Positions 48,272 through 58,155 of a stretch of 64,000 nucleotides of DNA are shown here, piece after piece. The notes under the pieces were generated by a model. That model worked only from the letters and a program-made list of their open reading frames with translations. It made no database searches and was not told the origin of the DNA. The translations under genes were made by a program, and so were the position numbers. How positions within the stretch are numbered: position 1 is the first letter of the stretch; the number at the start of each line of letters is the position of its first letter. Source of the DNA: Alphaproteobacteria bacterium Ga0077535 (lineage in GTDB: Bacteria; Pseudomonadota; Alphaproteobacteria; Caulobacterales; Aquidulcibacteraceae); NCBI GenBank assembly GCA_001464425.1, contig LNEK01000040.1:172890-236889 (forward strand), given 5' to 3'.

Positions 48272-49246
48272 TTACTCCGCCGCCTTGGCGCGCGGCTGCT
48301 TCGACGGCTTGCGCTTGCCTTTGGCCGGCGCTTCCTCGGTCGCGAGTTCTACGATCTCGACAGTTTCGCCACCTTCGCCGAGCGCGACGGCGTTCTTGTG
48401 CATCAACACCGAAAGCAAAGTTGCGATCGTCGTCTTCAGCTCGCGCCGATCGACAACCATGTCGACCATGCCTTTGTCATGTAGATATTCCGAACGCTGA
48501 AAGCCTTCCGGTAATTTCTGGCGAATGGTTTGTTCGATCACGCGTGGGCCGGCAAAGCCGATCAGCGCGCCGGGTTCGGCGATGTGGACGTCGCCGAGCA
48601 TCGCGTACGACGCGGTGACGCCGCCTGTTGTCGGGTCCGCCAGCACGACGATGTAGGGCAGGCCAGCTTCATGAAGCATTTGGATCGCCAACGTCGTGCG
48701 CGGCATTTGCATCAGCGAGAGGATACCCTCCTGCATGCGCGCGCCGCCCGATGACGTCACCATCACCATGGCCGCTTTGCGCCGCACAGCCGCTTCCGCC
48801 GCGCTGATGAACGCTTCGCCCGCGGCCATGCCGAGCGAGCCGCCCATGAATTCGAAATCTTGCACCAGCACGACAGCGTGCGCGCCGCCGATGCGGCCAT
48901 AACCTGCCGCCATGCAATCTTCGCGGCCAACCTTGGCGCGCGCCGACTTGATGCGGTCGACGTACTTTTTGTCGTCTTTGAACTTCAGCGGATCTGGCGT
49001 GACCTTCGGCACGGCGATGACTTGCCACGCGGCATCGTCGAACATCTGGCGAAAGCGCGCTTCCGGGCCGATGCGCATGTGGAAGCCGGACGGCATCACC
49101 CAGCACGATTGCTCAAGCTCGGCGCGGTAGATCAATTCGCCCGAAAGCGGATCCTTGACCCAGAGGTTGTCGGGCGTGTCGCGTTTATCTTCTTCGCCCT
49201 TCTTCTTTTGAAGGCCGGGCCGCGCGAAATTCGACAGCCAGTTCAT
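48272..49246 (-). CDS. accD: acetyl-CoA carboxylase carboxyltransferase beta subunit lacking the zinc ribbon cysteines
   Basis: 324 residues; ATG 49246 overlaps the trpA stop. With AccA it transfers carboxyl from biotin to acetyl-CoA, committing to fatty acid synthesis. The N-terminus usually has two CxxC pairs holding zinc. Here these positions read DPLS ([13 protein letters not shown]) and MPSG ([12 protein letters not shown]), so the site is lost. The crotonase-fold body is intact: [49 protein letters not shown]. The C-terminal tail is Lys-rich and of low complexity ([15 protein letters not shown]). folC follows. Confidence 0.94.
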   Translation of the reverse strand: MNWLSNFARPGLQKKKGEEDKRDTPDNLWVKDPLSGELIYRAELEQSCWVMPSGFHMRIGPEARFRQMFDDAAWQVIAVPKVTPDPLKFKDDKKYVDRIKSARAKVGREDCMAAGYGRIGGAHAVVLVQDFEFMGGSLGMAAGEAFISAAEAAVRRKAAMVMVTSSGGARMQEGILSLMQMPRTTLAIQMLHEAGLPYIVVLADPTTGGVTASYAMLGDVHIAEPGALIGFAGPRVIEQTIRQKLPEGFQRSEYLHDKGMVDMVVDRRELKTTIATLLSVLMHKNAVALGEGGETVEIVELATEEAPAKGKRKPSKQPRAKAAE

Positions 49247-50070
49247 GCGGGTGTCCCTTCCAGTGCACGCGCCCGGCGCACAGCTTCGCTCAATTGAGCG
49301 ACCTTGCGCAAGACGCGTTCGGCCGCCTGCGCACGCGCGCCTACGGCAATTTCATCTACGAACGCGGAGCCGACGACGACGGCGTCCGCGGTTTGAGCAA
49401 TCACACGCGCCGCCTCCGGCTCGCGTACGCCGAAACCGACGGCGATTGGTAAATCCGTGGCGCGTTTCAAGCGTTCCACGGCAGCGCGCACTTCGCCCGC
49501 ACTTGCAGCATTGGCGCCGGTAACGCCCGCTACCGAGACATAATACACAAACCCCGAGGCGCCATCGAGCACCTTGGTTAAACGGTTATCGTCCGTCGTC
49601 GGTGTGGCGAGGCGGATGATGGAGAGATCGTGCTTGGCGAAGGTGGCGCGCAGCGGCGCATCTTCCTCGGGCGGCAAATCAACGATGATCACGCCGTCAG
49701 CGCCGGACGCGTGTAGCGCTTCGGCGAACACCTCATAGCCCATGCTCTCGATCGGATTGGCGTAGCCCATCAGGATGAGCGGCGTGTCCGCGTTGGTCTC
49801 ACGAAAGCGGCGCGCGAGTTCAAGCGTGTGCTTCAACGAGCCGCCCGCCTTCAACGCGCGCAGCGCGGCTTTCTGAATGCTCGGCCCATCGGCCATCGGA
49901 TCGGTGAAGGGAAAGCCAAGTTCGATGATGTCCGCGCCCGCGCCGGGTAGGCCGCGCAGGATTTCGAAGCACGTCTCGTGGTCGGGGTCGGACGCCATGA
50001 TGTACGCAACCAGCGCCGCTCGATTGGCGCGCTTGAGTGTTGCGAAGCGTTGATCCAAGCGCTGTGTCAT
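49243..50070 (-). CDS. trpA: tryptophan synthase alpha subunit
   Basis: 275 residues from ATG 50070 (the frame is open to 50085). Cleaves indole-3-glycerol phosphate to indole and glyceraldehyde 3-phosphate. The catalytic acids are in [42 protein letters not shown] and the phosphate-binding [12 protein letters not shown] are conserved. trpB lies upstream, separated by a 157-nt gap that is mostly repeat DNA; accD follows with a 4-nt overlap. Confidence 0.96.
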   Translation of the reverse strand: MTQRLDQRFATLKRANRAALVAYIMASDPDHETCFEILRGLPGAGADIIELGFPFTDPMADGPSIQKAALRALKAGGSLKHTLELARRFRETNADTPLILMGYANPIESMGYEVFAEALHASGADGVIIVDLPPEEDAPLRATFAKHDLSIIRLATPTTDDNRLTKVLDGASGFVYYVSVAGVTGANAASAGEVRAAVERLKRATDLPIAVGFGVREPEAARVIAQTADAVVVGSAFVDEIAVGARAQAAERVLRKVAQLSEAVRRARALEGTPA

Positions 50071-50084
50071 GACGAACTCGCGCA

Positions 50085-50206
50085 CCCTTCCCCCTTGCGG
50101 GGAAGGGGCAGGGGATGGGGGGCGTTCAAACGCTCAGGCACCTGGGCGTTGGCCGCGCCCCCCCTCCGGTCGCTTCGCGACCACCTCCCCCGCAAGGGGG
50201 GAGGTG
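50085..50206. repeat. composite palindromic repeat between trpB and trpA
   Basis: Two hairpins: CCCTTCCCCC / GGGGAAGGG (50085-50106) and CACCTCCCCC GCAA GGGGGAGGTG (50182-50206). Between them are GGTCGCTTCGCGACC and a CCCCCC run. Read on the minus strand, the second half (GGTGGTCGCGAAGCGACCGGA) is the same family as the element after divL (33042-33095). It fills most of the trpB-trpA spacer, so it would be transcribed within the trp operon. Confidence 0.75.
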
Positions 50207-50227
50207 CGACGATATTGAGAGCCGCGC

Positions 50228-51442
50228 TCACAGCGTCACTCCCAGCGCATCCGCCACCGTGAACACGTCTTTATCGCCGCGTCCGCAGAGGTTCATGATG
50301 AGCAAACCGTCCTTGCCGATCTCGCGCGCCACTTCGCCGACGCGCGCCAGCGCGTGCGATGGCTCCAACGCCGGCAAAATGCCTTCAAGGCGCGCGCAGA
50401 GTTTGAAAGCTTCGAGCGCTTCATCGTCTGTCGCGCTCAAATACTGCGCGCGGCCGATGTCAGACAAATACGAGTGCTCCGGCCCGACGCCGGGATAATC
50501 CAAGCCAGCGCTGATCGAGTGGCCTTCTAGAATTTGGCCGTCCGCGTTTTGCAGCAAGTAAGTACGATTGCCGTGCAGCACGCCCGGCCGGCCGCCGTTG
50601 ATCGCGGCGCTGTGCTCGAAGCGATCGTCGATGCCGCGGCCCGCCGCTTCGACGCCGATCAGGCGCACGCCTTCATCATCGATGAAAGGATGAAACAGCC
50701 CGATCGCGTTCGAACCGCCGCCGATGCACGCCATAACTGCATCCGGCAAACGCCCTTCGCGTTTTAAGATTTGCGCGCGGGCTTCGCGACCGATCACGCT
50801 TTGAAAGTCGCGCACCATTTCCGGATAGGGGTGCGGACCCGCCGCGGTACCGATGCAGTAGAACGTGTCCGCGACATTGGTCACCCAATCGCGCAAAGCC
50901 TCGTTCATCGCGTCTTTCAGCGTCGCCGCGCCACTCGTCACCGGACGCACTTCCGCGCCGAGCAGCTTCATCCGGAACACGTTCGGCTTCTGCCGCTCGA
51001 TATCGGTCGCGCCCATGAACACGACGCACGGCAAGCCAAGCCGCGCGCAGATCGTCGCTGTCGCCACGCCGTGCTGGCCCGCGCCAGTCTCGGCGATGAT
51101 GCGTGTCTTGCCCATGCGCAGCGCCAGCAGCACTTGGCCGAGGCAATTGTTGATCTTGTGCGCGCCGGTGTGATTGAGCTCGTCGCGCTTGAAGTAGATT
51201 TTGGCGCCGCCGAAATGCTCGGTCATGCGCTCGGCGAAATACAAAGGCGAGGGCCGGCCCACATAATGGGTCCAGAAATCCGCCATTGTCGCCGCGAACG
51301 CCGGATCGGCCTGCGCTTCGCGATAGGCGCGCTCGAGATCGAGCACGAGCGGCATCAGAGTTTCGGCGACAAAGCGTCCGCCATAAGGACCAAAGCGGCC
51401 CTCGGCGTCCGGTAGGTCTTGCCAGTTGCGGCGCACGTCCAT
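50228..51442 (-). CDS. trpB: tryptophan synthase beta subunit
   Basis: 404 residues. A pyridoxal-phosphate enzyme joining indole and serine to make tryptophan. The cofactor lysine is in [14 protein letters not shown], and GGGSNAIG binds the phosphate. [12 protein letters not shown] and [17 protein letters not shown] are also conserved. Full length. It lies between trpF (32 nt upstream) and the repeat before trpA. Confidence 0.97.
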   Translation of the reverse strand: MDVRRNWQDLPDAEGRFGPYGGRFVAETLMPLVLDLERAYREAQADPAFAATMADFWTHYVGRPSPLYFAERMTEHFGGAKIYFKRDELNHTGAHKINNCLGQVLLALRMGKTRIIAETGAGQHGVATATICARLGLPCVVFMGATDIERQKPNVFRMKLLGAEVRPVTSGAATLKDAMNEALRDWVTNVADTFYCIGTAAGPHPYPEMVRDFQSVIGREARAQILKREGRLPDAVMACIGGGSNAIGLFHPFIDDEGVRLIGVEAAGRGIDDRFEHSAAINGGRPGVLHGNRTYLLQNADGQILEGHSISAGLDYPGVGPEHSYLSDIGRAQYLSATDDEALEAFKLCARLEGILPALEPSHALARVGEVAREIGKDGLLIMNLCGRGDKDVFTVADALGVTL

Positions 51443-51474
51443 GGGCGGGGTGTAGGTGCTCTAGGGGGCCAGAC

Positions 51475-52075
51475 TTAGGCTGACCGCGAGGCGGCCAGGA
51501 AACGCGCTATTTTGCCCCGGTCCTTTAGGCCGGGCGCGGCCTCCACGCCAGAGGAGACGTCCACCGTTTTCCGGGGTGAGCCCCCCGGACAAGAGCCAGG
51601 GACGGCCAAATCGCCGCCCGGCCAGGATTGCCCAATCAAACGCCAGGGCATTGCCGCCCGGCAGGCCGCCCGAGGGCGGTTTGGCGTCAAACAGCAGCAT
51701 GTCGGCCACCGGCTCGAAGCCGGCTACAGGCGCCAGGTCCTCGGCCCGGGCAATACCGATTGCCTTGATGATCCCCAGCCGGGCGAACTGGCGCGCCTGG
51801 GAAACTTGGCCTGGGCTTTCCCGGCCGTGGAGCTGGATCCAGTCCGGCTGGGCGTAAGCGGCGACGCCGGTCAGCAACTCGTCATCGGCATCGACCGTGA
51901 CCACCACCGTCTCGACCCGCCCGCGTGCGCGCTCGGCTAGCGCCGCCAGCTTGTCGCGCGAGAGATGCCGCGGGCTCTTCGGGCACACGACGAAGCCGAC
52001 ATAGCGCGCGCCGCCGGCGATCGCCGCGTCGAGCGCTTCCGGCGTGGTGACGCCGCAGATTTTGGTTTCCGCCAT
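51475..52075 (-). pseudogene. trpF: phosphoribosylanthranilate isomerase, frameshifted near the C-terminus
   Basis: TrpF performs the third-last step of tryptophan synthesis (PRA to CdRP). The frame from ATG 52075 carries KICGVTTPEALDAA, YVGFV, DWIQLHG and WLLSGGLTPEN. Straight after, the frame becomes unrelated, while VDVSSGVEAAPGLKD continues in another frame to a stop at 51475. The VAEAxRLTGA-like segment (11-12 residues) is missing at 51564-51570. A 35-nt deletion between copies of AAACG would explain this and gives 212 codons, the usual length. Without the repair the barrel is incomplete, so tryptophan would be needed from outside. An assembly error is probable. Confidence 0.9.
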
Positions 52076-52108
52076 CGCGCCTTAGGTAGCGAGCGCAACG
52101 GGCGGCGT

Positions 52109-52749
52109 CTATTCGTCGAACCCTACGAACACCGTCGCCTCGTCGACGCGCTTGCGTTCGGAGACCACCGCATTCGCCGGAAAGGTCTCGTCGGGCCAGC
52201 CGAGCGCGATGCTTTTCATGATCACCTGATCGTCAGCGATGCCGGCATGTTCGCGCACGACCGGCGACTGCATAATGCCTTGGCTGTTGATCACCGCGCC
52301 GAGCCCGCGCGACCAAGCAGCATTCACCAGCGCGTTCGTCACCGCGCCGCAATCGAACGGCGTATCGTCGCTGCCATCGAGCACGCGATCATAAGTCACG
52401 ATCACGCATACGGGCGCGTCGAATTGGCGAAAGCCGCGCAAAACCCAATCCTGACGCTTCTCGGTATCGTCGCGCGCGATGCCCATCGCCGCGAACAATT
52501 GCTTGGCGACTCCGATCTGCCGCTCGCGGTGCGGCCCTGCAAAGGCTGGCCCTGTGCGGAATTCACGAGATTGCGGGACGCCTGCCACCATCCGCTCTGT
52601 ATTGCCGGCAAATTCCACGGCTGCGTGTTCATCGAAGAGGGCGCTCGCATCGCCAGCGCGAGGATTTCCTCGATCAATGCGCGCGGCACGGGATCAGGTT
52701 TGTAGCCCCGGATGCTGCGGCGCCCGCGGATGACTTCGTCAAATTGCAT
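52109..52749 (-). pseudogene. nitroreductase family protein, frameshifted
   Basis: FMN-dependent nitroreductase-type oxidoreductase. From 52749 the frame has VIRGRRSIRGYKPDPVP and RAPSSMNTQPWN, the FMN-binding start. It then becomes unrelated, and the protein resumes in another frame at EFAGNTERMVAGVPQSREF, followed by FDAPVCVIVTYDR and GLGAVINSQG. The FYVVTGEPL-like block (12-13 residues) is lost near 52606-52616. Adding ~34 nt gives 225 codons, the family size. Same deletion type as in hutU, polA, tsaE, folC and trpF. It lies 10 nt downstream of the mscL stop. Confidence 0.88.
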
Positions 52750-52759
52750 TGAGTGCGCC

Positions 52760-53191
52760 TTATTGCGGCGGGCGGTTCTTCAACAGATCGCGGATTTCGC
52801 CGAGCAATTGCACGTCTTCCGGTTTCTCCGGCGCTGTCGCAGGCTTGGCTTCTTCCTTGCGCTTCATTTTGTTCATCGCCTGGATGACGAGGAACAGCAC
52901 CCAGGCGACAATGACGAACTTCAACACCGCAGTGATGAACTTGCCGTACGCAAACACCGCGCCTTGTTCTTTGGCGGCGTCGAGCGTGGTGGCGGTGACG
53001 GCCTCCGAGAGCGGCAGGAAGTAATTCGAGAAGTCGAGCCCGCCAGTCGCGGCGCCGACCAGCGGCATGATCATGTCGTCCACGAGCGAAGAGACGATCG
53101 TGCCGAACGCCGCGCCGATGATCACGCCGACGGCGAGATCGACGACGTTGCCCTTCAGCGCGAATTCTCGAAACTCTGTAAATATCGACAT
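52760..53191 (-). CDS. mscL: large-conductance mechanosensitive channel
   Basis: 143 residues. [37 protein letters not shown] is the first transmembrane helix with the gate region; the second helix is [26 protein letters not shown] ([15 protein letters not shown]). It ends in a Lys/Glu-rich tail. MscL opens on membrane tension to release solutes during osmotic downshock. It forms the upstream partner of the nitroreductase gene. Confidence 0.95.
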   Translation of the reverse strand: MSIFTEFREFALKGNVVDLAVGVIIGAAFGTIVSSLVDDMIMPLVGAATGGLDFSNYFLPLSEAVTATTLDAAKEQGAVFAYGKFITAVLKFVIVAWVLFLVIQAMNKMKRKEEAKPATAPEKPEDVQLLGEIRDLLKNRPPQ

Positions 53192-53330
53192 GGCCGTCTC
53201 GCTCTCGTGTGCGTGGGAACTGTTGCGTTGCGTGGCACGCTTCGCCGCTCATTTCCAGTTGCGTCAGCGTTGACACGCTCGGCCGCTCTCCCAAAACTGC
53301 GAGCGGGACGCAACTGACTCGGGGGACGAT

Positions 53331-54344
53331 GTGAAGCCGGATACACTTTGGCGCGTGGTCTGGCCGGAGCGTGGGCCGCTCTTCGTTGTCGTCGGCGGCA
53401 TCGTTTCGCTGGCGAGTGACTTCGCGAGCTTCCTCGGCAATATCGCATCGCCCAGCATTCTGGTGTGGCCTGCGGTCGGCTTGGCTGGGCTGTTGGCTTG
53501 GTTCTGCTTGGGCCAAGTCGGCAAGGTCGCGGCTGATGCGGCGCCAGAAGCGCAAGAAGCGGCTGTGCAGTGCCGCGAGTGCGACGCCTTCCGCGTCATG
53601 CTGTTCGCCACCGTTGGCGTCGTTCTGTTGCTTCTCGCCGGGCAGGGGCAAACAGCGACTGAGCGCTTTGGCCGTCAGCTCGGTGTTATTGAAGACACGG
53701 TCGTCGATATCGCCGAGGACACCAATGTCATCCGCGATAACCTGTCATCGACGGAATTGGTGCGGAATCCGCGCTCGGCCGCGGACTATTTCCGCAATGC
53801 TTGGATCTACAACATGGTCCGCCGTGATGCGCAGGGCGCATGGGATTCGATCCAGGCGCTTTATCGCAACCACGCCCCAAACAAGCTCGACGCAGCCGAG
53901 CTCTATTTCAATGCTGGCCGTGTGGCCGTTACGCGCGATCAATTGCTTGCACAGATGATCGAGATCGGCCGCTCCAAGCGCGATGCATCAATGCTCGTAA
54001 TGGCCGCGCGCAACGTGGAGACCAATGAGCAGGCTTACGCATTGCTTGAGGAGGCCCGACAGATCGATCCGGATTTGCCGTTCGCCCACTGGGATCCATT
54101 CCGCGTTCAATTCATCAGCTTGGTGCCGGGCGGCTCGCACCAGCAACAATACGAGCAGGCGCAGCGCACTCTGCGCGGTGCGGAAACTTTCATGGAAGTG
54201 TCGCGTCGCAAGCCCGTCGCGAGCTACTACTTCCTCCCTCAGCACGCGCCGGACATGGAATCGTTTGTCGGCGGGCAGATGGAAACCTACCGCTCCTCAG
54301 TGCGCAATTGGGAGCAAGTCGCGGCGGGCCGCGGCCGGCTCTAG
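53331..54344 (+). CDS. membrane protein with helical repeat domain, unknown function
   Basis: 337 residues from GTG 53331, preceded by GGGGGACG. Three hydrophobic segments (LFVVVGGIVSLASDF, ILVWPAVGLAGLLAWFCLG, FRVMLFATVGVVLLLLAG) in the first ~110 residues, with a CRECD pair between the second and third. After a coiled-coil-like linker (residues ~115-140), a soluble alpha-helical region resembles TPR repeats (AWIYNMVRRDAQGAWDSIQALY, LDAAELYFNAGRVAV). No family was recognised. The stop overlaps that of the TetR fragment (CTAG). Confidence 0.6.
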   Translation: MKPDTLWRVVWPERGPLFVVVGGIVSLASDFASFLGNIASPSILVWPAVGLAGLLAWFCLGQVGKVAADAAPEAQEAAVQCRECDAFRVMLFATVGVVLLLLAGQGQTATERFGRQLGVIEDTVVDIAEDTNVIRDNLSSTELVRNPRSAADYFRNAWIYNMVRRDAQGAWDSIQALYRNHAPNKLDAAELYFNAGRVAVTRDQLLAQMIEIGRSKRDASMLVMAARNVETNEQAYALLEEARQIDPDLPFAHWDPFRVQFISLVPGGSHQQQYEQAQRTLRGAETFMEVSRRKPVASYYFLPQHAPDMESFVGGQMETYRSSVRNWEQVAAGRGRL

Positions 54345-54757
54345 GATTTGGTGAGCAGGCCTTGCGCTAAGCGCTTATAGGCGGCGCGGGCCTGTTTGCT
54401 GGCGGAATGCGGATCGTTGCTGGTGGCGATTTGCAACGCGCCTTGGGTGAACGCGCCGAACAATAAGTGCGCCATCATCGGTACCATGCGCTTAGGCATC
54501 AGGCCTTCGTCAGCGAGATGATGCAGCGCGTGTTCGCCGAGACCGACGCGCAGTTTTTCCTGCATCTCCGTCCAGACAACGTGGCCCAGTACGGACGGAC
54601 CATCCATCAGCAGCAGCCGGCGCGCGTCTTTGCTTTCGTAGGCGTCGAACAAAATTTCGCCGCCAGTAACGATCTCGTCGGTGTGGTCCGCCTCAGCCTT
54701 CGCAATCTTGTGGCTTGGCGGATGGCGGAGCGTGATGCTGCGCCGGCGGCGTGCCAT
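54341..54757 (-). pseudogene. TetR-family regulator lacking its DNA-binding N-terminus
   Basis: 138 residues. The C-terminal ligand-binding region of a TetR protein is recognisable (ARRLLLMDGPSVLGHVVW, MAHLLFGAFTQGALQIA). The helix-turn-helix and ~50 N-terminal residues are absent, and residues 1-20 (MARRRRSITLRHPPSHKIAK) do not fit the family. The 5' end overlaps the 5' end of the divergent ferric-reductase-like fragment. A deletion that removed the promoter region and both N-termini would produce this. Confidence 0.65.
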
Positions 54758-55121
54758 TGGTCTCAGCTTCGCCGCCGCGCACTTCGTTCACTTGGCTGCG
54801 TTGCTTGTCGTCGTGCTCTTCTTTGGCGCAGAGCGGAGCGCGACGACCATATATGGCGGTGGCTTCGGTTATGTGATGATCGCGCTTATGGCGCTGACGT
54901 CGAACGATTGGTCAGTGCGCACTCTTGGCCCGCGCAATTGGAAGCTGATGCACATGTTGGGTGCGCTGACGATCGCGGTGATTTTCGCGGTGTCTTATCT
55001 GGGCCGGCTGGAAGAGAAAGCTTGGCTCGCCATCCCCGCGCTCACGCTGCTGGGTATCGCCGTGGTTCTGAAGCTTGCAGCGTGGATCAAAAAGCGCGCG
55101 CCGCGCCGAGCCCTAGCTTAA
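54681..55121 (+). pseudogene. ferric reductase-like transmembrane protein, N-terminally truncated
   Basis: 146 residues from GTG 54681. Residues from about 15 on match the second half of ferric-reductase-like six-helix proteins: LRRRRAIGLSFAAAHFVHLAALL with a heme-type His pair region, then a short loop, LTSNDWSVRTLGPRNWKLMHMLG and two more helices. The first ~60-70 residues (two helices) are missing. The residual N-terminus overlaps the TetR fragment on the other strand. ATG 54735 is a possible later start. Its stop overlaps the ihfB stop. Confidence 0.6.
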
Positions 55122-55408
55122 GGCTCTTCGCCGCCATTGACCTTGAGCCGCAGCTCTTTGCCCGGCTTGAAGAATGGCACTTTCTTGGCGGCCACTTTGA
55201 CGGCGGCGCCGGTGCGCGGGTTGCGGCCGGTGCGAGCATCGCGTTTGCGCACCGAGAAGGCGCCGAAACCGCGCAGCTCGACCCGCCCGCCGCTGGCCAG
55301 CGCGAGCGAAATCTCTTCGAGCACCACGTCGACCGCATGCTCGATTTCAGCCGCCTTAAGTGGGGCCATCTCTTCCTGCAGCCGGTTCACCAGCTCCGAG
55401 CGCAGCAT
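55118..55408 (-). CDS. ihfB: integration host factor beta subunit
   Basis: 96 residues from ATG 55408, preceded by AGGGGAAT. HU/IHF fold: [47 protein letters not shown] and FFKPGKELR. With IhfA it bends DNA sharply at specific sites. It lies downstream of rpsA, a common arrangement in Proteobacteria, separated by a terminator. Its stop shares TTAA with the stop of the convergent ferric-reductase fragment. Confidence 0.93.
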   Translation of the reverse strand: MLRSELVNRLQEEMAPLKAAEIEHAVDVVLEEISLALASGGRVELRGFGAFSVRKRDARTGRNPRTGAAVKVAAKKVPFFKPGKELRLKVNGGEEP

Positions 55409-55534
55409 CGGCAAAATTCCCCTGTCCGTCCAAAGGAGATAGAGGCCCGGCGCAGCGTCGGCGTCAACTCCCGAATGGCTTGAAAAGGGGAAGAAAAAGC
55501 TCCGGCGTGTGGGCGCCGGGCGCCGCCGCAAAGA

Positions 55535-55566
55535 AAAAGCCCGGCGCTTGGAGGCGCCGGGCTTTT
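55535..55566 (-). terminator. intrinsic terminator after rpsA
   Basis: AAAAGCCCGGCGC and GCGCCGGGCTTTT form a 13-bp stem; on the minus strand it is followed by TTTC. It sits just downstream of the rpsA stop and separates rpsA from ihfB. Confidence 0.85.
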
Positions 55567-55588
55567 AGCTGAGCCGTCAGAGACCGGC

Positions 55589-57295
55589 TTATTGCTTGCC
55601 TTTGTCCTTCAGCGCGGCGCCGAGAATGTCGCCGAGCGAAGCGCCGGAGTCGGACGAGCCGAACTGGGCGATGGCTTCTTTTTCGTCCGCCAGCTGCATG
55701 GCCTTCACCGAGAGGGCGACCTTGCGGCTCGACTTGTCGAAGCCGGTCACCATCGCGTCGAGACGATCACCGACCGAGAAGCGGTCGGAGCGTTGCTCTT
55801 GGCGATCGCGGCTGAGGTCCGACTTGCGGATGAAGGTGCGCAGCGCATTGCCTTCGCCGAAAGCGACTTCGATGCCGCCGGTCGCCACGTCGACGACTTC
55901 GGTGGTGATGATCTGGCCGCGCTTGTAATCGGCGTCGGCCATCGGATCGGAATCGACCTGCTTGATGCCAAGCGAGATGCGCTCTTTGTCGATATCAACG
56001 TCGAGCACCTTGGCTTTCACCATGTCGCCCTTGTTGTAGCGGGTGAGGGCTTCTTCGCCCTGCGCGTCCCACGAGATGTCGGAGAGGTGGACCATGCCGT
56101 CCAGCTCCGCGTTGAGGCCAACGAACAGACCGAACTCGGTGATGTTCTTGATCTCGCCTTCGATCACCGAACCCACTGGGTTCTCGGCGATGAACGCATC
56201 CCACGGATTGTTCTGCACTTGCTTGATGCCGAGCGAAATACGGCGCTTTTCGCCGTCCACGTCGAGCACTTGCACGTCGACTTCCTGAGACGTGCTCAGG
56301 ATCTTCGACGGGTGCAGGTTCTTCTTGGTCCAGCTCATTTCGCTGACGTGCACCAGGCCTTCAACACCCGGCTCGAGTTCAACGAAAGCGCCGTAGTCGG
56401 TGATGTTGGTGACGCGGCCGGTGAACTTGCCGCCAGCCGGGTATTTCGCGTCCACGCCATCCCACGGATCGCTCAGCAATTGCTTCATGCCGAGGCTGAT
56501 GCGCTGGGTGTCCGGATTGATCTTCACGATCTGGACTTTCACCGTGTCGCCCACGTTGAGAACTTGGCTCGGGTGGTTGACGCGCTTCCAGCTCATGTCG
56601 GTGACGTGCAGCAGGCCGTCGATGCCGCCGAGGTCAACGAACGCGCCGTAATCGGTGATGTTCTTGACGATGCCTTCGCGGACTTCGCCTTCCTTCAGCT
56701 GGCCAACGATCTCGGCGCGCTCCGAAGCGCGGCTCTCTTCGAGCACGGCGCGGCGGGAGACGACGATGTTGCCGCGCTGGCGGTCCATCTTCAGGATCGC
56801 GAACGGCTGCACGATATTCATCAGCGGGCCGACGTCCCGCACGGGACGGATGTCGACTTGCGAGCCCGGCAAGAACGCGTTGGCGCCGCCGAGGTCGACA
56901 GTGAAGCCGCCCTTGACGCGACCGACGAGTGCGCCGTTGACGGCTTCTTGAGCAGCAAAGCTCTTTTCGAGGCGGGTCCAGGCTTCTTCGCGACGCGCCT
57001 TCTCACGACTGACGACAGCGTCTCCCAGCGCGTTCTCGATGCGGTCGAGATAAACTTCGACGATGTCGCCGACTTTCGGCGCGCCGGCGCCGTCATCGAC
57101 GATGAATTCACGGAGCGGGATGCGGCCTTCGGTCTTGAGGCCGATGTCCACCACCACGAAGTCATGCTCAATAGCGACAACAGTGGCGGGAATTACGCGG
57201 CCCTCGATCATGCCGCGGGACGTGAGGCTTTCGTCCAGGAGCGATGCGAAGTCGTCGCGTGTCGGGTTGAGGGTGTTCTGGGCTTGAGACGCCAT
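55589..57295 (-). CDS. rpsA: 30S ribosomal protein S1
   Basis: 568 residues from ATG 57295 ([16 protein letters not shown], the alphaproteobacterial start); the frame is open to 57328. Six S1 RNA-binding repeats can be followed; the third to sixth share [74 protein letters not shown] forms. S1 holds mRNA at the ribosome during initiation. The 123-bp leader has a GGCGCCATGGTGGCGCC-type hairpin on the minus strand and GGAG before the start. cmk is upstream, the usual cmk-rpsA-ihfB order. Confidence 0.97.
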   Translation of the reverse strand: MASQAQNTLNPTRDDFASLLDESLTSRGMIEGRVIPATVVAIEHDFVVVDIGLKTEGRIPLREFIVDDGAGAPKVGDIVEVYLDRIENALGDAVVSREKARREEAWTRLEKSFAAQEAVNGALVGRVKGGFTVDLGGANAFLPGSQVDIRPVRDVGPLMNIVQPFAILKMDRQRGNIVVSRRAVLEESRASERAEIVGQLKEGEVREGIVKNITDYGAFVDLGGIDGLLHVTDMSWKRVNHPSQVLNVGDTVKVQIVKINPDTQRISLGMKQLLSDPWDGVDAKYPAGGKFTGRVTNITDYGAFVELEPGVEGLVHVSEMSWTKKNLHPSKILSTSQEVDVQVLDVDGEKRRISLGIKQVQNNPWDAFIAENPVGSVIEGEIKNITEFGLFVGLNAELDGMVHLSDISWDAQGEEALTRYNKGDMVKAKVLDVDIDKERISLGIKQVDSDPMADADYKRGQIITTEVVDVATGGIEVAFGEGNALRTFIRKSDLSRDRQEQRSDRFSVGDRLDAMVTGFDKSSRKVALSVKAMQLADEKEAIAQFGSSDSGASLGDILGAALKDKGKQ

Positions 57296-57418
57296 AAATG
57301 TACTTACTCCAACAACAATAAGGGCCAACCGGTTGGTTCCGGCGGTCTCGGCGCCACCATGGCGCCGTCCTTTAGATCAGCTTGGGAGAGGCCAAACACC
57401 AAGGGCCCCAAGGGCCAA

Positions 57419-58054
57419 TTAGGACTTGGGACTCGAAAGCGCTGCATCGACGAGAGCGAAAGCAGCCTCTGCCGCGGCCTCTATAGATAGGGACGTCGTA
57501 TCCAGCAAGTGAGCCCCTTCAGCCTGGCGTAGGGGGGAGTCCTTACGATTTGCGTCCCGCTGGTCCCGCTCGGCGATCTGGCGCTCCAGCTCTGCAAAAC
57601 TGATGGTCTCGCCGCGCGCGTGAAGTTCCGCCAGCCGCCGGCGGGTGCGCTCAGCGAGGGACGCGGTCACGAACAGCTTTACTGTCGCTTCGGGGCAAAT
57701 CACGGTGCCGATATCGCGCCCGTCCAGCACGGCCCCGGCTGGATCCGCTGCGAACGCGCGCTGGGCCTCACGCATCACCGCCCGCACCGCTGGGATGACC
57801 GCTACCCGAGACGCGGCCAAACCCGCTGCCGAGGAGCGGATGCGGGATTCATCGATAGCGCCAAGGTCTAACGACCTGGCCGCAGCGACCGCGGCGGACT
57901 CGTCGTCAGGGTCGCCGCCAGCGTCGAGAACAGCTAAGCCGACGGCACGGTAGAGCGAGCCCGTATCGAGCCGCTTCAGGCCGTAGTGTTCGGCGAGCTG
58001 CTTGGCGATCGTGCCTTTGCCCGAGGCGGTGGGTCCATCGACGGCGATAATCAT
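57419..58054 (-). CDS. cmk: cytidylate kinase
   Basis: 211 residues from ATG 58054 (MIIAVDGPTASGKGT, P-loop at residues 6-14); the frame is open to 58111. Conserved: RLDTGSLYRAVG, DGRDIGTVICP, and RRLAELHARG with QRDANRKDSPL. It phosphorylates CMP and dCMP to feed CTP synthesis. aroA, often next upstream, is not here; a divergent hybrid kinase gene is. Confidence 0.95.
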   Translation of the reverse strand: MIIAVDGPTASGKGTIAKQLAEHYGLKRLDTGSLYRAVGLAVLDAGGDPDDESAAVAAARSLDLGAIDESRIRSSAAGLAASRVAVIPAVRAVMREAQRAFAADPAGAVLDGRDIGTVICPEATVKLFVTASLAERTRRRLAELHARGETISFAELERQIAERDQRDANRKDSPLRQAEGAHLLDTTSLSIEAAAEAAFALVDAALSSPKS

Positions 58055-58155
58055 CGCGCGCGGTTTAGCAGACACGCTGGGCTTGCATAGGCTGGCCGCT
58101 TCACCACACAACTGGAGCGGTCGAGGGGCTGCGCCTACACGCGCATCAGGATGTC

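Noticed and set aside
55592..57490. 632-codon plus-strand frame opposite rpsA
   Set aside because: Mirror of a highly repetitive, GC-rich ribosomal gene with no own ribosome site or motif.
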